From NCBI GenBank assembly GCA_015680685.1, contig MNCI01005810.1, positions 1-64,000 of the forward strand: 64,000 nucleotides of DNA, written 5' to 3'. Origin of the DNA: Gnetum montanum (Eukaryota > Streptophyta > Gnetopsida > Gnetales > Gnetaceae). Position numbers and translations under genes: made by a program. Shown here one piece after another: positions 22,075-33,644 of the stretch. The notes beneath the pieces were generated by a model that saw only the letters and a program-made list of their open reading frames with translations, did no database searches and was not told the DNA's origin. Each line of letters opens with the position of its first letter. Within the stretch, counting starts at the first letter, position 1.

Positions 22075-23879
22075 CTATTTCAATAATTCCAAATTCTTTA
22101 TAGGTAGGGCTGTATATTTTGAGCGATCTTTACGCTCGAAGTTTGGCTTTGGCTGTGGGGGCTTTTCAAGGGCAGGTGTGTCTTGGCCGGTGCTACTTGC
22201 ACTAACTGTGGTCTCGGCAGATGCTGTGGGTGCCTTCTTGTTATTCTTGTTTTTAGTACCCTCAGCCAGCGTAGCTACTGTCGTTGTTGTTGCTTTACCC
22301 TTGTCTTTACCCTTATTATTGGTGTTTTTATAGACCACATACGTCGGGTCTTTGCTAGCCTCAGCAGCATCTTGGATGCTCCTAGTTTGGGCGAAAGCCT
22401 GATTCAAGGAGCTAGGGGAAAGGTAATACAGTTTAGACTTGATGAATTCGTTAACTGCTCCTTTGAAAATAGACAGTAGATGGGCTTCCGCGATAGGCTC
22501 ACGGATATCATTCAAAGTAGTGCTCCATCACTGTATAAACTTTTGGACTGGTTCAAGTGAGTCTTGCTTCACTCCCATGAGTTGGTCTAGCGTGACTTCT
22601 GGCTTTAAATTGTACTTAAAGCGAGTCACGAATTGTGTTAGGAGCTCTTCCAAGGTTGAGATGGAAGAGCGAGGGAGCACTCGATACCAGTCCGAAGCTT
22701 TCCTTGCCAGAGACATTGCAAAGACACAGATAATCGTATGAGGCCATTGCTGCAATAACAAGGATTCAGACCTGAAGGTAACAAGGTGAGCATTGGGATC
22801 TCCTTCCCCATTATATTTAGTAAAATGGGGCAACGACATCCCTGGAGGCAATGACAGCATAGGAACCACTAGGCTGATAGGATCATCCTGGTAAAAATCC
22901 ATGATTTGTATCGTATCAGAGCCAGCAGCTTTAAGGTGCCTAACCTCCTCGATGAGGGTCTGAATAAGCGAAAAAGCTTGATCTAGACTTGGTGATGAAG
23001 AAGTCTGCGCAGGAGGAGTAGGGGGTTGGACTAAAAGGGTAGTGCCAGGTAATGGGAATGGAGCGATGGTTTGACTGATAGGTGGCGCTGCAGGGTCTAT
23101 CCCCACGGATGGAGCTGCCTGTGAAAACCACCATCCACCAGGCTAAGCAGAGAAATTGGCCACCGCCTGATGTGTAGGATGGAGATTGTAAGGGTATTGT
23201 GCATTTATCTATGGAACATGCATGGTAGGTGCGGCTAAGGGTTGCACACCATATAATGCAGATTAATTATGTGAAATAGGTGGGATCCACTGACTAGCTG
23301 TGGGTTGTTGAACGGATTGCTGCGATTGAACAGTGTCTGTGATCTGTTGCCTTGCAATGGGTTGTACCAAATTTTGCACCAGGCGGGTTATAGGTGTGGT
23401 ATGAGGTTGGACGTAGGGAATGAAATGAGGTGCGGTAGACGTAGGTACCACCGACGGAATACTGATTACACATGACGATGAGACTGTCCCCATGTTATTT
23501 TGAGATGGTATTTGTACTTGCAAGACTGAGGATTGTGTAATGGCCTGTGGGATGACAGGAATATGGGTGTGTGTAGTCATGACTGAGTTGAGATGGGAGG
23601 CTTCTCCGATAAGAGGAAATAGGGGATTTATGTATGTATGGGGACTGAGGGTATGATATGAATCCGCGTGTTCAGATTGGGCTGCGAATTCATCTTCCTC
23701 TTCTTCTCCGTTTTGAGGTTCTAGAATGGACCGTGTAGTCTAACTCCTAGCCATAACCAGTTGGGTCAGGAGTTTATGGTAATGTTCGGTCAGGGGGATA
23801 ATGTCATACACGGTAGGGGTGAAATCTTAGCCCCCTCTATGGATTAGCTTATAATTTCGTTTTGTCTTGATCTCGGCTC
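22075..23879 (-). pseudogene. Gag capsid region of E0
   Basis: Gag forms the particle that packages element RNA. From right to left: a Q/P/T-rich N-terminal region (23580-23263), a linker, then the capsid-type domain (23106-22528) with 'FTKYNGEGDPNAHLVTF', 'MSLARKASDWYRVLP' and 'LLTQFVTRFKYNLKP', continuing in 22515-22075 with 'AEAHLLSIFKGAVNEFI' and a K/T/A-rich tail. Several single stops break the frame, mostly TAG or TAA at Gln-like positions. The N-terminal start codon lies 1.7 kb away on the other side of a nested solo LTR (see 25393-25613). Confidence 0.88.
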
Positions 23880-25392
23880 GGCTATGTAACGACGGAAAAT
23901 GTCGGCAGCTGGAAAATACTGAAAAAATTTCCGTGTACATAGTTTTAACCACGGATCCATGCAAGGGCTATGCTAGAAAAATGAATCTACAGTGCCCTAA
24001 ATGGTCTTGTCGATCAGATAGGGACTTACTAATCAGTAAACCGATGAATATCTCGTGAAATGATCTGATTCGAGGAATCACAAAAACGAGGGGAAAACGA
24101 TGTAGATGAATTGCAACGATGATAACGTTAAACATGATAAGAGGAGGCTGACATAAGAGGAGCACGTAGTTTCAAGATCTACGATTTGACTTAAAAAATG
24201 TATATTTTGTATATCTCGTTACACTGGGAGAGCCCGATTACTGGATATGAAGCAAGCACAAAACAACAAGAAAACTATCCAAACAGAAGTCCGATCCACC
24301 TCGTGGGCTAAAGTCGGGATGCAAGGAAGGTCAAGCTCTGACATCTACTGATCAACTATTTCTGACCAATAGAGTCTTCCCCAGCAGAACGATTACTCCT
24401 GTCGCCGGTGCTCAAAGCGAACTGTGCTCTGTTTCTGNNNNNNNNNNNNNNNNNNNNNNNNNNNNNNNNNNNNNNNNNNNNNNNNNNNNNNNNNNNNNNN
24501 NNNNNNNNNNNNNNNNNNNNNNNNNNNNNNNNNNNNNNNNNNNNNNNNNNNNNNNNNNNNNNNNNNNNNNNNNNNNNNNNNNNNNNNNNNNNNNNNNNNN
24601 NNNNNNNNNNNNNNNNNNNNNNNNNNNNNNNNNNNNNNNNNNNNNNNNNNNNNNNNNNNNNNNNNNNNNNNNNNNNNNNNNNNNNNNNNNNNNNNNNNNN
24701 NNNNNNNNNNNNNNNNNNNNNNNNNNNNNNNNNNNNNNNNNNNNNNNNNNNNNNNNNNNNNNNNNNNNNNNNNNNNNNNNNNNNNNNNNNNNNNNNNNNN
24801 NNNNNNNNNNNNNNNNNNNNNNNNNNNNNNNNNNNNNNNNNNNNNNNNNNNNNNNNNNNNNNNNNNNNNNNNNNNNNNNNNNNNNNNNNNNNNNNNNNNN
24901 NNNNNNNNNNNNNNNNNNNNNNNNNNNNNNNNNNNNNNNNNNNNNNNNNNNNNNNNNNNNNNNNNNNNNNNNNNNNNNNNNNNNNNNNNNNNNNNNNNNN
25001 NNNNNNNNNNNNNNNNNNNNNNNNNNNNNNNNNNNNNNNNNNNNNNNNNNNNNNNNNNNNNNNNNNNNNNNNNNNNNNNNNNNNNNNNNNNNNNNNNNNN
25101 NNNNNNNNNNNNNNNNNNNNNNNNNNNNNNNNNNNNNNNNNNNNNNNNNNNNNNNNNNNNNNNNNNNNNNNNNNNNNNNNNNNNNNNNNNNNNNNNNNNN
25201 NNNNTGGTATAGCGTAAATAGAGAAAACATAGTAAGATTAGGAATCTGCATAAGAAGTTGAGGACTTGATGCTACGTGCCTCTTGGTGTTACTCTGTCTT
25301 ATTCTCCCTTCTGGAATTCTAACATGCGCCCTTGCCTGAATTGCAAATCTTTGCCTGAGGCCGACTCGCAATTTTCATGGTGTTTCAGGCTA
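23880..25392 (-). mobile_element. Solo LTR nested in E0 gag, with target-site duplication
   Basis: A third copy of the E0-type LTR (23885-25387), from TGTAACGAC to TGTTTCA on the plus strand, flanked on both sides by GGCTA (23880-23884 and 25388-25392). No internal sequence accompanies it, so this is a solo LTR left by recombination. The gag frame resumes on each side. It is more diverged from the two E0 LTRs than they are from each other, so the inserting element belonged to another subfamily. 767 bases are N. Confidence 0.9.
24438..25204. other. Sequence gap (N) inside the solo LTR
   Basis: A run of N. By comparison with the other LTRs it covers the part carrying the TTACGC/GCGTAA hairpin words. 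Confidence 1.
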
Positions 25393-25613
25393 AGGGCAAG
25401 TTTTGCCTGGATCTTGATGCAAATGAAATTGTACTCTTTAGGAGTCACGACGGTGAATACAGGATCCTTGCCCTGTAACCTCAACGAATGATGTGATGGT
25501 CCCTGAGGTCCTATTGCACCAAAAGCTAGTCCGATGATGGCGATGGGGTTTACGGATGTGGCACCCGAGTCAGTGGTGATCATAGTGGCAGTGGTTTCAT
25601 ATGCAGAATCCAT
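25393..25613 (-). pseudogene. Gag N-terminus of E0
   Basis: An open frame starts with 'MDSAYETTATMITT' at 25613 and runs leftward ('VTPKEYNFICIKIQAKLA') until it meets the solo LTR; it resumes at 23879. The ATG lies about 230 bp after the primer-binding site. It is the best start candidate because it is the first long frame after the leader and its frame carries on past the insertion. Confidence 0.75.
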
Positions 25614-25845
25614 TTCTCAGATAGGTTAATGACAAGAAACAATAGGATCTAAAAGGCGACGACCAAATAGAATTATGATTAGGCTTTTTACCCTGTAGGA
25701 TTCCAAAGGAATCGTTGCTGTGACCAATCTACACCACATGATTTTTCGTAAACTTCCCTGGAGGTATTACGTTTACGTTTTTTTTATGGACATGGATATA
25801 GATCTCTTACAGGGCTACCCGTAAAATACGGATCGGAGGATCAGG
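25614..25845 (-). other. E0 leader between PBS and gag
   Basis: A short untranslated leader with no recognisable element; a packaging signal would be expected here but none can be identified by eye. Confidence 0.5.
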
Positions 25846-25862
25846 CCCTCCTTCTAGTGCCA
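25846..25862 (-). other. Primer-binding site of E0
   Basis: Minus strand TGGCACTAGAAGGAGGG, six bases after the LTR end. It begins TGG, as every site complementary to a tRNA CCA end does. I could not match it to a specific tRNA from memory. Confidence 0.7.
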
Positions 25863-25868
25863 GAAAAC

Positions 25869-27460
25869 TGTAACGATGGAAAACATCGATCGTTGGAAAG
25901 TACCAAATGAAAATTCATGTACACAGTCTTAACCATGGATTTGTGTGAGGGCCGTGCTGGAGAAAACGAATCCACGGTGCCCTAAATAGTCTTGTCGATC
26001 AGACAGGGACTTACTCAATCAGTAAATTGACAAATATTGTGATATTATGTGTATTATATAGATATTCCGTGAAACAAATTGATTCGAAGAATTGAAAAAG
26101 GAGTAGAAAACGATGTAAATAAATTGAAATAACGATGATGTCAATGCGACAAGGAGGATCAAATTTAAGAAGGATGCGCAATTCTAAGATCTATGTTTTG
26201 ACTTGAAGACTGAGAATATTGTATATAAAGTTCCAATGGAAAACTCTGCTTATCTTGTGCGAAGCATACACAAAATAACAAGAAAACTATTCAACAAGGA
26301 GTACAGAATGAAGCTCGGTCTACCTCGTAAGCCAAAGATGGGATGCAAGGATGGTCAAGCCTGGATGTCTATTGATCAACTGCTTCTGATCAATAGATCT
26401 TGGCAACCACACCAGACGATCTCTCCATCTCTGATCTGCTTCCTTTGCCTTTGGTAGTCTCTGCTCAAAATTGCCAATGATCATCAATGGAGAGAACTGT
26501 ATCTTCACCAAAGGACTGATCGCTCCTACTGCCAATGCTCAAGCAAATGTCTTCTGTCTCTGCTCAGAAAGTGATAGTTGCCAAAAATGCCCCAGATGAA
26601 GATCCCGATCCCTTTGCCAACTGGAGTATTTATAGTTTCGGTAGTACGTGGAGAAGGCACGGCCCTGATGACACATGTCTCGAACCTTCAAAATACCGTT
26701 GACTTGGTAAAATTTATGTTGAAACTGGTCATGTCGCATCACATTTTTGGGAAGGGGAGCAAAGTACACTATCGACCACTTCCACTGAAGTCGCTTCATG
26801 ATTACGCACAATACGCTCATCAGCGTATTGTGCGTATGGATAGCAGGTGTGTATCTGGTACTGCTTTAGCCGGCTTTAGGCTATATTACACTCATTTACG
26901 CTGCATAGCGTGGCAGAGCATAGAAGTAGTTAACTCAAGCTATTTTACACTCACTTACACTGCAAAGCATAATAGAGTGTCAAACATGGTCAACTTTACA
27001 ATAAGTTACGCTTGTTTACGCTACGTAGCGTAATAAGCGTAAAGCGACCAATCTGCAAAAAGGAAGAAATCAATCTACCACGCTTCTTTGGACTTTGACA
27101 TTGACTTTCTGGAAGCTCATTACGCTGCTCTGCGTAACAGAGTGTAAACTCAACCTTGGACAAAAGACTTAGCGGAGTATGCGACAAGTCTTAGACCTTA
27201 AACTTCATCCAATTCGCTGAAGTAAGTTACTTTCTGATATCGGGCTATGTTAAGCAGATTTACGCTAAGCGACACTACGCTATGTTGCGTAACGTAGCGT
27301 AAAGAGAGAAAACAAAGTAAGGTCAAAATTTGTAAAAAACTTGAAGACTTGATGCTGCGCGCCTCTTTGCCTCGTTTTGTCTTCTGGATTTCTGCCGAAA
27401 ACTTTCGTCCGAATCGTGAATCTTTGCCTTAGGCTGATTCGCAATTTCCATGGTGTTTCA
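25869..27460 (-). repeat. 5' LTR of E0
   Basis: Plus-strand termini are TGTAACGAT and GGTGTTTCA. It matches the copy at 8542-10132. It contains inverted TTACGC/GCGTAA words from about 26800 to 27305, including a perfect 18 bp palindrome at 27016-27033. As the 5' LTR it should hold the element promoter on the minus strand; no clear TATA box was located. Confidence 0.92.
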
Positions 27461-27465
27461 GATAC

Positions 27466-28307
27466 TTGATGTTGGAGCTTCAATGTTGAATACCTAATGT
27501 CAAAGCCAAAAAGTGATGTTAGATATCTGATGTCATCTCCTCTAGGTTTTCCTATAAATATAACACTTAGATGTATGGATGGCATATGATGTAGGGAAGA
27601 TAGTTTTACTTTTTAGTTTTTGATAGTCTTTCTTAAAGTCCTATTATTTCTAGTGCATGCCTGTAGTATGATGTTTGTTATCATACAGTATCTTTATTCA
27701 AGTGTGATGTACTTGGACACGTTACATGACTAGCAATAAAGATTGAGATTACTCCCATCATTGCAACATCCACTTAGATTATTATTAATTTTAATTGTTA
27801 ATTATTTACTATTTTCTTATGTTAACATTTCTATTTATTTCTATTTACTATTCTTGTTATTAACTGAAAGCATACACCTTAATCATGAGTATTTAAGTGT
27901 AGATACATAGTAATTCAAAAGTGTATCATTTGGCACACCTAGTGACATACACTTGGCAATCCCAGAAGTGGTCTCACAAAGTCCAAGATGTATATGGATA
28001 ATTAAGAGCAGATACTCATTGCACATAGGATAGTTTATATCTTCTTTTCCACTATTCATTAGCTTAATCAATTTACCTCTTTATTGTCAGTAGGAGCAAA
28101 CTAGAATTAAATAATATCATATGCCTCACTTTGGACTAAATCATACATGATAAAGCTACCACTAGTCCAAGTGAAAAGACAACAAACTACGATCAGAACA
28201 TAATGATCTAGATACCACAACTAGTCCCATCCATGAAATTCTACTGGATCATGCATGCATGCTTGTGATTTGTATGGTTGGACATAGGGGTACCTTGCCG
28301 CTCATCA
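27466..28307 (+). repeat. 3' LTR of E1, main part
   Basis: This continues the LTR begun at 8519-8541, after the right target-site copy of E0 (27461-27465). GATG words ('CTGATGTC', 'TGATGTTAGATATC') precede a TATAAATA box at 27553-27560. From 27870 to the CA at 28306-28307 it matches the 5' LTR at 118-230 and 640-974, including 'CATATGCCTCACTTTGGAC'. The following bases belong to E2. Confidence 0.78.
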
Positions 28308-30255
28308 TTACTATTGATGGATGAATTCTTGTATCTGTTGTTTCAACACATTAACATTTCATAGGAGAAGATTTTCTATGGTTAGCATCTTACTCTCTAG
28401 ATGGATCTGAATGAAGTCCTTTTTAGCTGAATATGTCTTAACCTTGGCTATAGACTGGTCAAAGATAGCCACCACCATTCTTTCCCCAAGCTATTTTAGT
28501 CTATCTTAAAGCTCTTAAAAAGCTTCATCTCTTGTCAGTGCAGGGTTGAGGAGTGCAAGATCAACAAGATGGACTCTTAATTCAATAACCTCTATGGCCA
28601 AGCATGATTTTTTGCTTAAGCTATTTTGAGTTTTCCATCCAAAATGATGCATTTCCCCTTTGCTTCAAGTAGCTTTGATTGGTTTGCGATGATGTTATCC
28701 AAAAAATCAAAGATATTCAAAATCGGTTGCCTAATTTTCATTACTCAATCCAAATATTCCTCATGCTGGGCTACACTCAATCAACTACTAAGAGTTCATA
28801 TGGATGTTTACACATATTTGAGTGTAGAAATGTATGGTAGAGATGTCATAGGTGTATTTAGTACTTCAATGATCCAATCAACAACCACTTTCACTATAGT
28901 TTACTATCCTTGGTGTTGCATCACCAAGACAGTTATCCCTTTGCCCTCCTCCAATTGCACCAAAAAGGTAGTACAATTCCTAGAGATTTCTGGGAATTGC
29001 TGTTATTGTAAGAGAGATATTATTACCTCTTGAGCACTTGGATTTGACCTCGTAGGCAACTGCATTCTTTAGACTGAGAATATTGATCCATCTCTTTCCA
29101 TCTAACTGATTGTTCAGGCCACTTCATTAAGATGACTCATTGTGGAATAGTACATAGATGGATCCCCACCACTTGTTTCTGCTTACTACTCCTACTCACA
29201 TAAGAGCTACTCTCAAGTTTCATTTAGGTGCTCAATGGTTTCTTGGGATTTTAACATTGTTTCTTGAATGGGTGGTGGAGGTGATGGTTGCTGTTTCACT
29301 TCTTTGAACATGATAGGGATCTTATTTTTCATCATTTCAAACTAGGAGGTAGTGGGTGTATGCCTAATTGTGTCATTTACATAGTGGAATATCCTTGTCC
29401 TTTTATAGAGTTTTCTAATAAGGCATGGAAAGGGTAGGATTTTCCTTCATATTCATTTTCATTGAAGCACTTTTTCATCTCTAGATAGATTACCTATGGA
29501 AGGTTTACTAGGAATTTCTTACTTAAAGTAGTACATGCTCAGGTGGAGAAAGCAGTCACCTTACTAGGCCTCACCGTCAAATTGAGGTAATAAGCCACTA
29601 TCTTGAAGTATATGTGCTTTGCTAGTGTGGGTACAGCAAAATCCTTACTATCAACCTCATAACACTATTAGGTCCACTTCTTTTTTACCTATAGGTCTAC
29701 ATGCATGGAGGTCTTTGCCAAATGGGTGTCAACATCAAATAGATCAAGAGCCTACACAATAGCTTTTACCAAGTAGGATACCTGAATATCCTTGATTCTC
29801 TAGTGGCTCCCATCGTTTTGTTGTTCCAAAAGGAATATGTCTCTCCCATATACCACTCTCCACTAGAAGTGATGATTGGCCACATGAGAGAGTTTTGTAA
29901 TGGCATGTTGACTTTTGATGGAGCATGTTCTAGGAATGGTCCAAAGTTTATTTCTTGGAGAACTAAGTGTGAGACATCACAAGGCTTGATTGTATAAAGG
30001 TAGGCTTATGTCAATGTGACCTCAAGTCTTGTTATAGGCCCTAGTGCCTCTTTGACATTGTTCTATTGTAGCCTCTTCTTTAGGAATTTGTCAAATAGAT
30101 TCCACTTTGGGGTCGTTCCAAAGATATCCTATTGCATGAGTTTCTGCTGCTTGCTCTTGGGCTTATCCCTACTATTCCCTTCTAGCTTTGGGTTGTTTGT
30201 TCTTTTGTTGAGATGATCCTCCTTCCTGTAGTCATTTTGGTCTTGGTACCATCTA
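28308..30255 (-). pseudogene. Extra ORF of E2 (homologue of the E1 extra ORF), cut by E1
   Basis: Starts at an ATG directly after an AG ('TTATCATAG|ATGGTACC', about 30250) with a basic, Q/K-rich N-terminus ('SSQQKNKQPKARRE'). It continues with 'EINFGPFLEHA' and 'GEWYMGETYSFW', matching the E1 ORF, then 'FDVDTHLAKTSMHVDL' and 'KKFLVNLP', and a later helical part ('LDNIIANQSKLLEAKGK'). Frame changes occur near 29950 and 29760, and many TAG/TGA stops are present. The position after integrase is that of an envelope-like ORF in Athila elements; the sequence itself is not recognised. The C-terminus is removed by the E1 insertion. Confidence 0.6.
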
Positions 30256-30760
30256 TGATAACAACATGACCAGGGGTTAGCATTTAATGTGTAGCTTCAA
30301 ACAATTGAGATACATTATCTCTTTGGAAAATTTACACCTACCTAAGTTGTGATCATGGTCGATTTACTCATTTCAATTATTATTTTATTCATATTTTAAT
30401 ATTAATAAGTAATTTAGGTTTACCGAAATTTTTTGGAAGGGTTAAACTTTAAAAAATTGATTGTTTAATAATATTTTATTTATTAACCCTTTGGGAAAGT
30501 AAGAAAAATTTTGAAAAATTTTTATCAGAGATTTTAAGGTTTGTGGTCCCCATGACTAAGAGCTTGCCTCAAGTAACTATAGGATTGAAGAACAAAGTGA
30601 TTTGGACAAATAGTATAAAAGTTATGGGCTTTGAAATATTTTGAGCTCTAAAAAATTACAAAAGCTCCCCTTCCATTTTGAAGCAAATAAGAAAAATCTT
30701 AAAAGTGTTGGATAGTATTTATAGAATTCTTGTGTTGCATCGATGGGGCATTTTTGACAT
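30256..30760 (-). promoter_or_regulatory. Leader and TATA-like promoter before the E2 extra ORF
   Basis: On the minus strand 'GCCCCATCGATGCAACAC' is followed by TATAAATA (30716-30723), about 470 bp upstream of the extra ORF. The word GCCCCATCGAT also stands upstream of the TATA box in the E2 LTR (near 39.5 kb). The layout matches that before the E1 extra ORF at 4.96-5.04 kb. Function is inferred. Confidence 0.35.
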
Positions 30761-31770
30761 GGTTTTTAACCACTATTGATTTTTCTAGCATAATAAAAAA
30801 GGAGTTGTTGTGTGAAATGAAGGTCAAATGGAAGCCCAAAAAGTCATGAACATGACAAAAATATTAGAAGAGGATCTTGAAGCTTAGAAAATTGAGAAAT
30901 GATTAGAGAATGAGATGGTATGAAGAAAAATGCTTTAAGGAGCACATAGTTGGATGCATGATGGAGCATACGAAAGATTTGATTACAACAACATCTAAGG
31001 GTAAGGGACTTAACTAGCCAAACCACAAGATATGCAAGTGGGTCCTAGTGGCACATGTCATTTTTTCCCTTTCATAACCTCAACTAAGTAGTTAGTGAAA
31101 CCTATAGCTGATTAATGGTTTCAAAAAGCTAAGGAACAAACTTGAAGAATCTACCTAAGAATTTCAACATGTCAAACTAAGATATGAAACAAAAACATGA
31201 AAAATGCTACTGATGTGAGCTATGGAGAATATTGATGGATGCGATAGAGAATGGAATGGATGTTCCAATCATTGTTACATGAAGTCCTTTATAAGTTTAA
31301 TGGTAAATGACCTAATAGAGTCCAACCTTTGTCCAAATTAAAACCAACCACTTTCAGTGACTTTGCATCACCACTCTAAGAGTGGTTCATTGCCTTGAGA
31401 CACAAAACTTCTTACATGGACAATCACCATTCCTTATTTAATAAGAAAAGAGAAGAAGAAAGTGACAAAGGACCTTAGTTAGAGGGGATCTTTAGGCATG
31501 GGTAACATGTATTTCTTGTTCATAACTAGTGCTTGTAGTCTATTTATTTTGTCTAAGGGGTGTGCTTAGAATTCTCATCATGTTATATATATATATAATT
31601 TTTTGATGGGAACTATATCATGCAAAGACTTATTTAACTTCCTATTATTGATCGACATGGAAGGGTAAGAAATCCACAAAAACACACATGCACTCAAGTA
31701 AGTAGAGAGGTACAAGGAGTATTGAATCCCCTTGAAGCCATAGCCTTTTCAAACCTTTGAATCTTTGCAA
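30761..31770 (-). other. Non-coding stretch of E2 after integrase
   Basis: No domain visible. About 31310-31640 matches 60290-60540 in E5 (shared 'GGCATGGGTAACATGTATTT'), so it is a conserved part of the family's post-pol region. A (TA)n run lies near 31585-31600. Confidence 0.5.
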
Positions 31771-32110
31771 GCTTGAAAACTACCAAGGTCACAAGTTCAT
31801 TAAAGATTTATTAATGAAAAAGGGACCTCATATTTCCAAAATTGGAAAAACCATAGCTTGAAAACTACCAAGGTCACAAGTTCATTAAAGATTTATTAAT
31901 GAAAAAGGGACCTCATATTTCCAAAATTGGAAAAACCATAGCTTGAAAACTACCAAGGTCACAAGTTCATTAAAGATTTATTAATGAAAAAGGGACCTCA
32001 TATTTCCAAAATTGGAAAAACCATAGCTTGAAAACTACCAAGGTCACAAGTTCATTAAAGATTTATTAATGAAAAAGGGACCTCATATTTCCAAAATTGG
32101 AAAAACCATA
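31771..32110. repeat. Four identical 85 bp tandem repeats
   Basis: Units start at 31771, 31856, 31941 and 32026 with 'GCTTGAAAACTACCAAGGTC' and are identical over the unit. There is no spacer variation, so it is not CRISPR-like. The identity contrasts with the heavily mutated surroundings. The array lies in the post-pol region of E2 and is absent at the matching place of E5. Confidence 0.95.
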
Positions 32111-32560
32111 GAGTAGGTGGATGGGTGGATGATGTGAACTCACTGCCTATTTCATGCAAAAGAAACTTGTCTTGGTTATCGATCTTCAAAATTCAAAAAT
32201 AGAAATCAAACATTAGCAATCAAAAATATTAAGTACAAACCACCATTAGCAAATAGCTACAACATCACTATGTCTTATTGGTAATAAAGCACTTTAATTA
32301 TAAGATGAGAAAAATTCATACCAAAATAAGGAAAAATATAAAAGAAATTATAAAATATTTAAGAAAGATAAAACATACTAGAAATGTTGTAAAATGAAAA
32401 TTGGAAAAATTAATAAAGTAAAGAAAAATGACATAAAAGAAAAGAAAGTGTAAAATAAAAAAGTATGAAGCCAATCAATAGATTAGCATGGATGGCCATC
32501 TCCCCTATGACTAGGTTGAAAGGAAGAGATTTGAAAGATTGATCATGGTCATCCATTCAT
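32111..32560 (-). other. AT-rich stretch downstream of E2 integrase
   Basis: Very A-rich on the plus strand (32280-32470), with no recognised coding. E5 has the same type of sequence at 60940-61080. Confidence 0.5.
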
Positions 32561-33644
32561 TAAGGTGTTGCTTTTGCTGGCTTGTTTGAGCTCATGCAAA
32601 GGTTTGATTTATTGTGTGTTGACTAGCTGCTTTGTGTTTAGGCTCTTAAGTTTGTAGATCAAAATGGCCTTAAAAGTAAAGGTTTCATAAATGATATAAG
32701 GCCCTTCCCACATTGTTTGGAACTTAGTTTGTTGAGGTATGTGTATGAGGTTCTAGTAGAGGACCTTATCTCTAGGTTGAAATTATACTTTCCTTATCCA
32801 AAGATCATGGCATTACTTATTGAATGCTATGTGTACTTCATTCAAGGATAGGGCTACTAATTGATTTTCATCTAGTGCATTCAGGTTGATTAATCTTTTT
32901 TTTTTGTGCTAGGATAATGTCAAAGTCCAAGTCATAGGATATTGAAAGTATACAAAGCTCAAATTGGATAGGTAGAGTTGGTAATTTTCCGTACACCAAC
33001 TCATAGGAAGAGTAGCTTATAGGAAGTTTCCATGTTGAGCAGTATGCCTAGAGGGCATCATTTAGTTTTATGCTTCAATCTGTTCTATAGTGCTAATAGC
33101 TCTTATTAGGATCTTTGTGATCTTCTAATTAGTAGCTTTTGCTTGATCGTTGGCTTGTAGGTGGTAGGGTATTGTTAGTTTATGTTCAACCACCAAGAAT
33201 TCTTGTGAATGTAGTGCCTATAAAATGTATTCCATTGTTAGAGATTAGTGCACGTGGAACCCCAAACCTATTTACAACATTTTGTTATACAAACTACATA
33301 ATAGTAGATAATGTATAGTTAATGACAACTACTACTTTTACCCATTATGTGTAGTCATCAATGGTGATAATTATGTACACCTTTCCATTTGACTAGTGTG
33401 ATGGGATCCATGAAGTTGATGCCCCAAATGTTAAAGGCTTCTAGTGGTTGAATCCTTCCATTTGACTGGTCATTCCACCATCTCATTGATAGAATTCACA
33501 ATAGTAGATAAATTGATGGACATCCCTGAAAATGGTTTCCCAATAATATCCTAGCATTAGGATATTAATGGTTATGTGTCTTCTAGCATAGTAGACCCCA
33601 CAAGGACTGAGCATCCTAGAGAACATTTAGTTGATCAGCATTAG
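32561..33644 (-). pseudogene. Integrase of E2
   Basis: On the minus strand the zinc-domain remnant reads 'GYYWETIFRDVHQF' with 'CEFYQ', followed by the core with 'IDDYT' and 'GVPRALISNNGIHF', where the second catalytic Asp of the usual SDNG/TDNG reads Asn. Several TAG/TAA stops interrupt it. The C-terminal part (32950-32561) is poorly conserved; E5 retains the equivalent at about 61.1-62.2 kb. Confidence 0.65.

Larger units (their letters stand above)
8542..27460 (-). mobile_element. E0: full-length Tat/Ogre-like Ty3/gypsy retrotransposon
   Basis: An 18.9 kb element bounded by two ~1.6 kb LTRs in direct orientation, with a 5 bp target-site duplication (GATAT/GATAC, one transition). Reading the minus strand from right to left: LTR, PBS, gag (interrupted by a solo LTR), zinc knuckle, protease, a 5 kb spacer holding an antisense gene, RT, RNase H, second RNase H, integrase, PPT, LTR. 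The dual RNase H is the hallmark of the plant Tat lineage, and a spacer between protease and RT is where Ogre elements carry an intron. In the first 210 aligned LTR bases I count 24 differences, all transitions, so the copy is old and methylation-decayed. Two runs of N interrupt it. It inserted into the 3' LTR of E1. Confidence 0.9.

Noticed and set aside
24408-25371. Open frames of about 260-320 codons across the second N run
   Set aside because: Same reason; this is LTR sequence.
26203-27033. Plus-strand frames of 84 and 151 codons in the 5' LTR of E0
   Set aside because: They lie within an LTR and recur in broken form in the other LTR; no domain is visible.
28626-29033. Plus-strand frame of 135 codons
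   Set aside because: It is antisense to the E2 extra ORF, whose minus-strand frame matches E1.
31771-32110. Possible CRISPR-like array
   Set aside because: Units are contiguous and identical with no unique spacers, and the DNA is a plant nuclear element.
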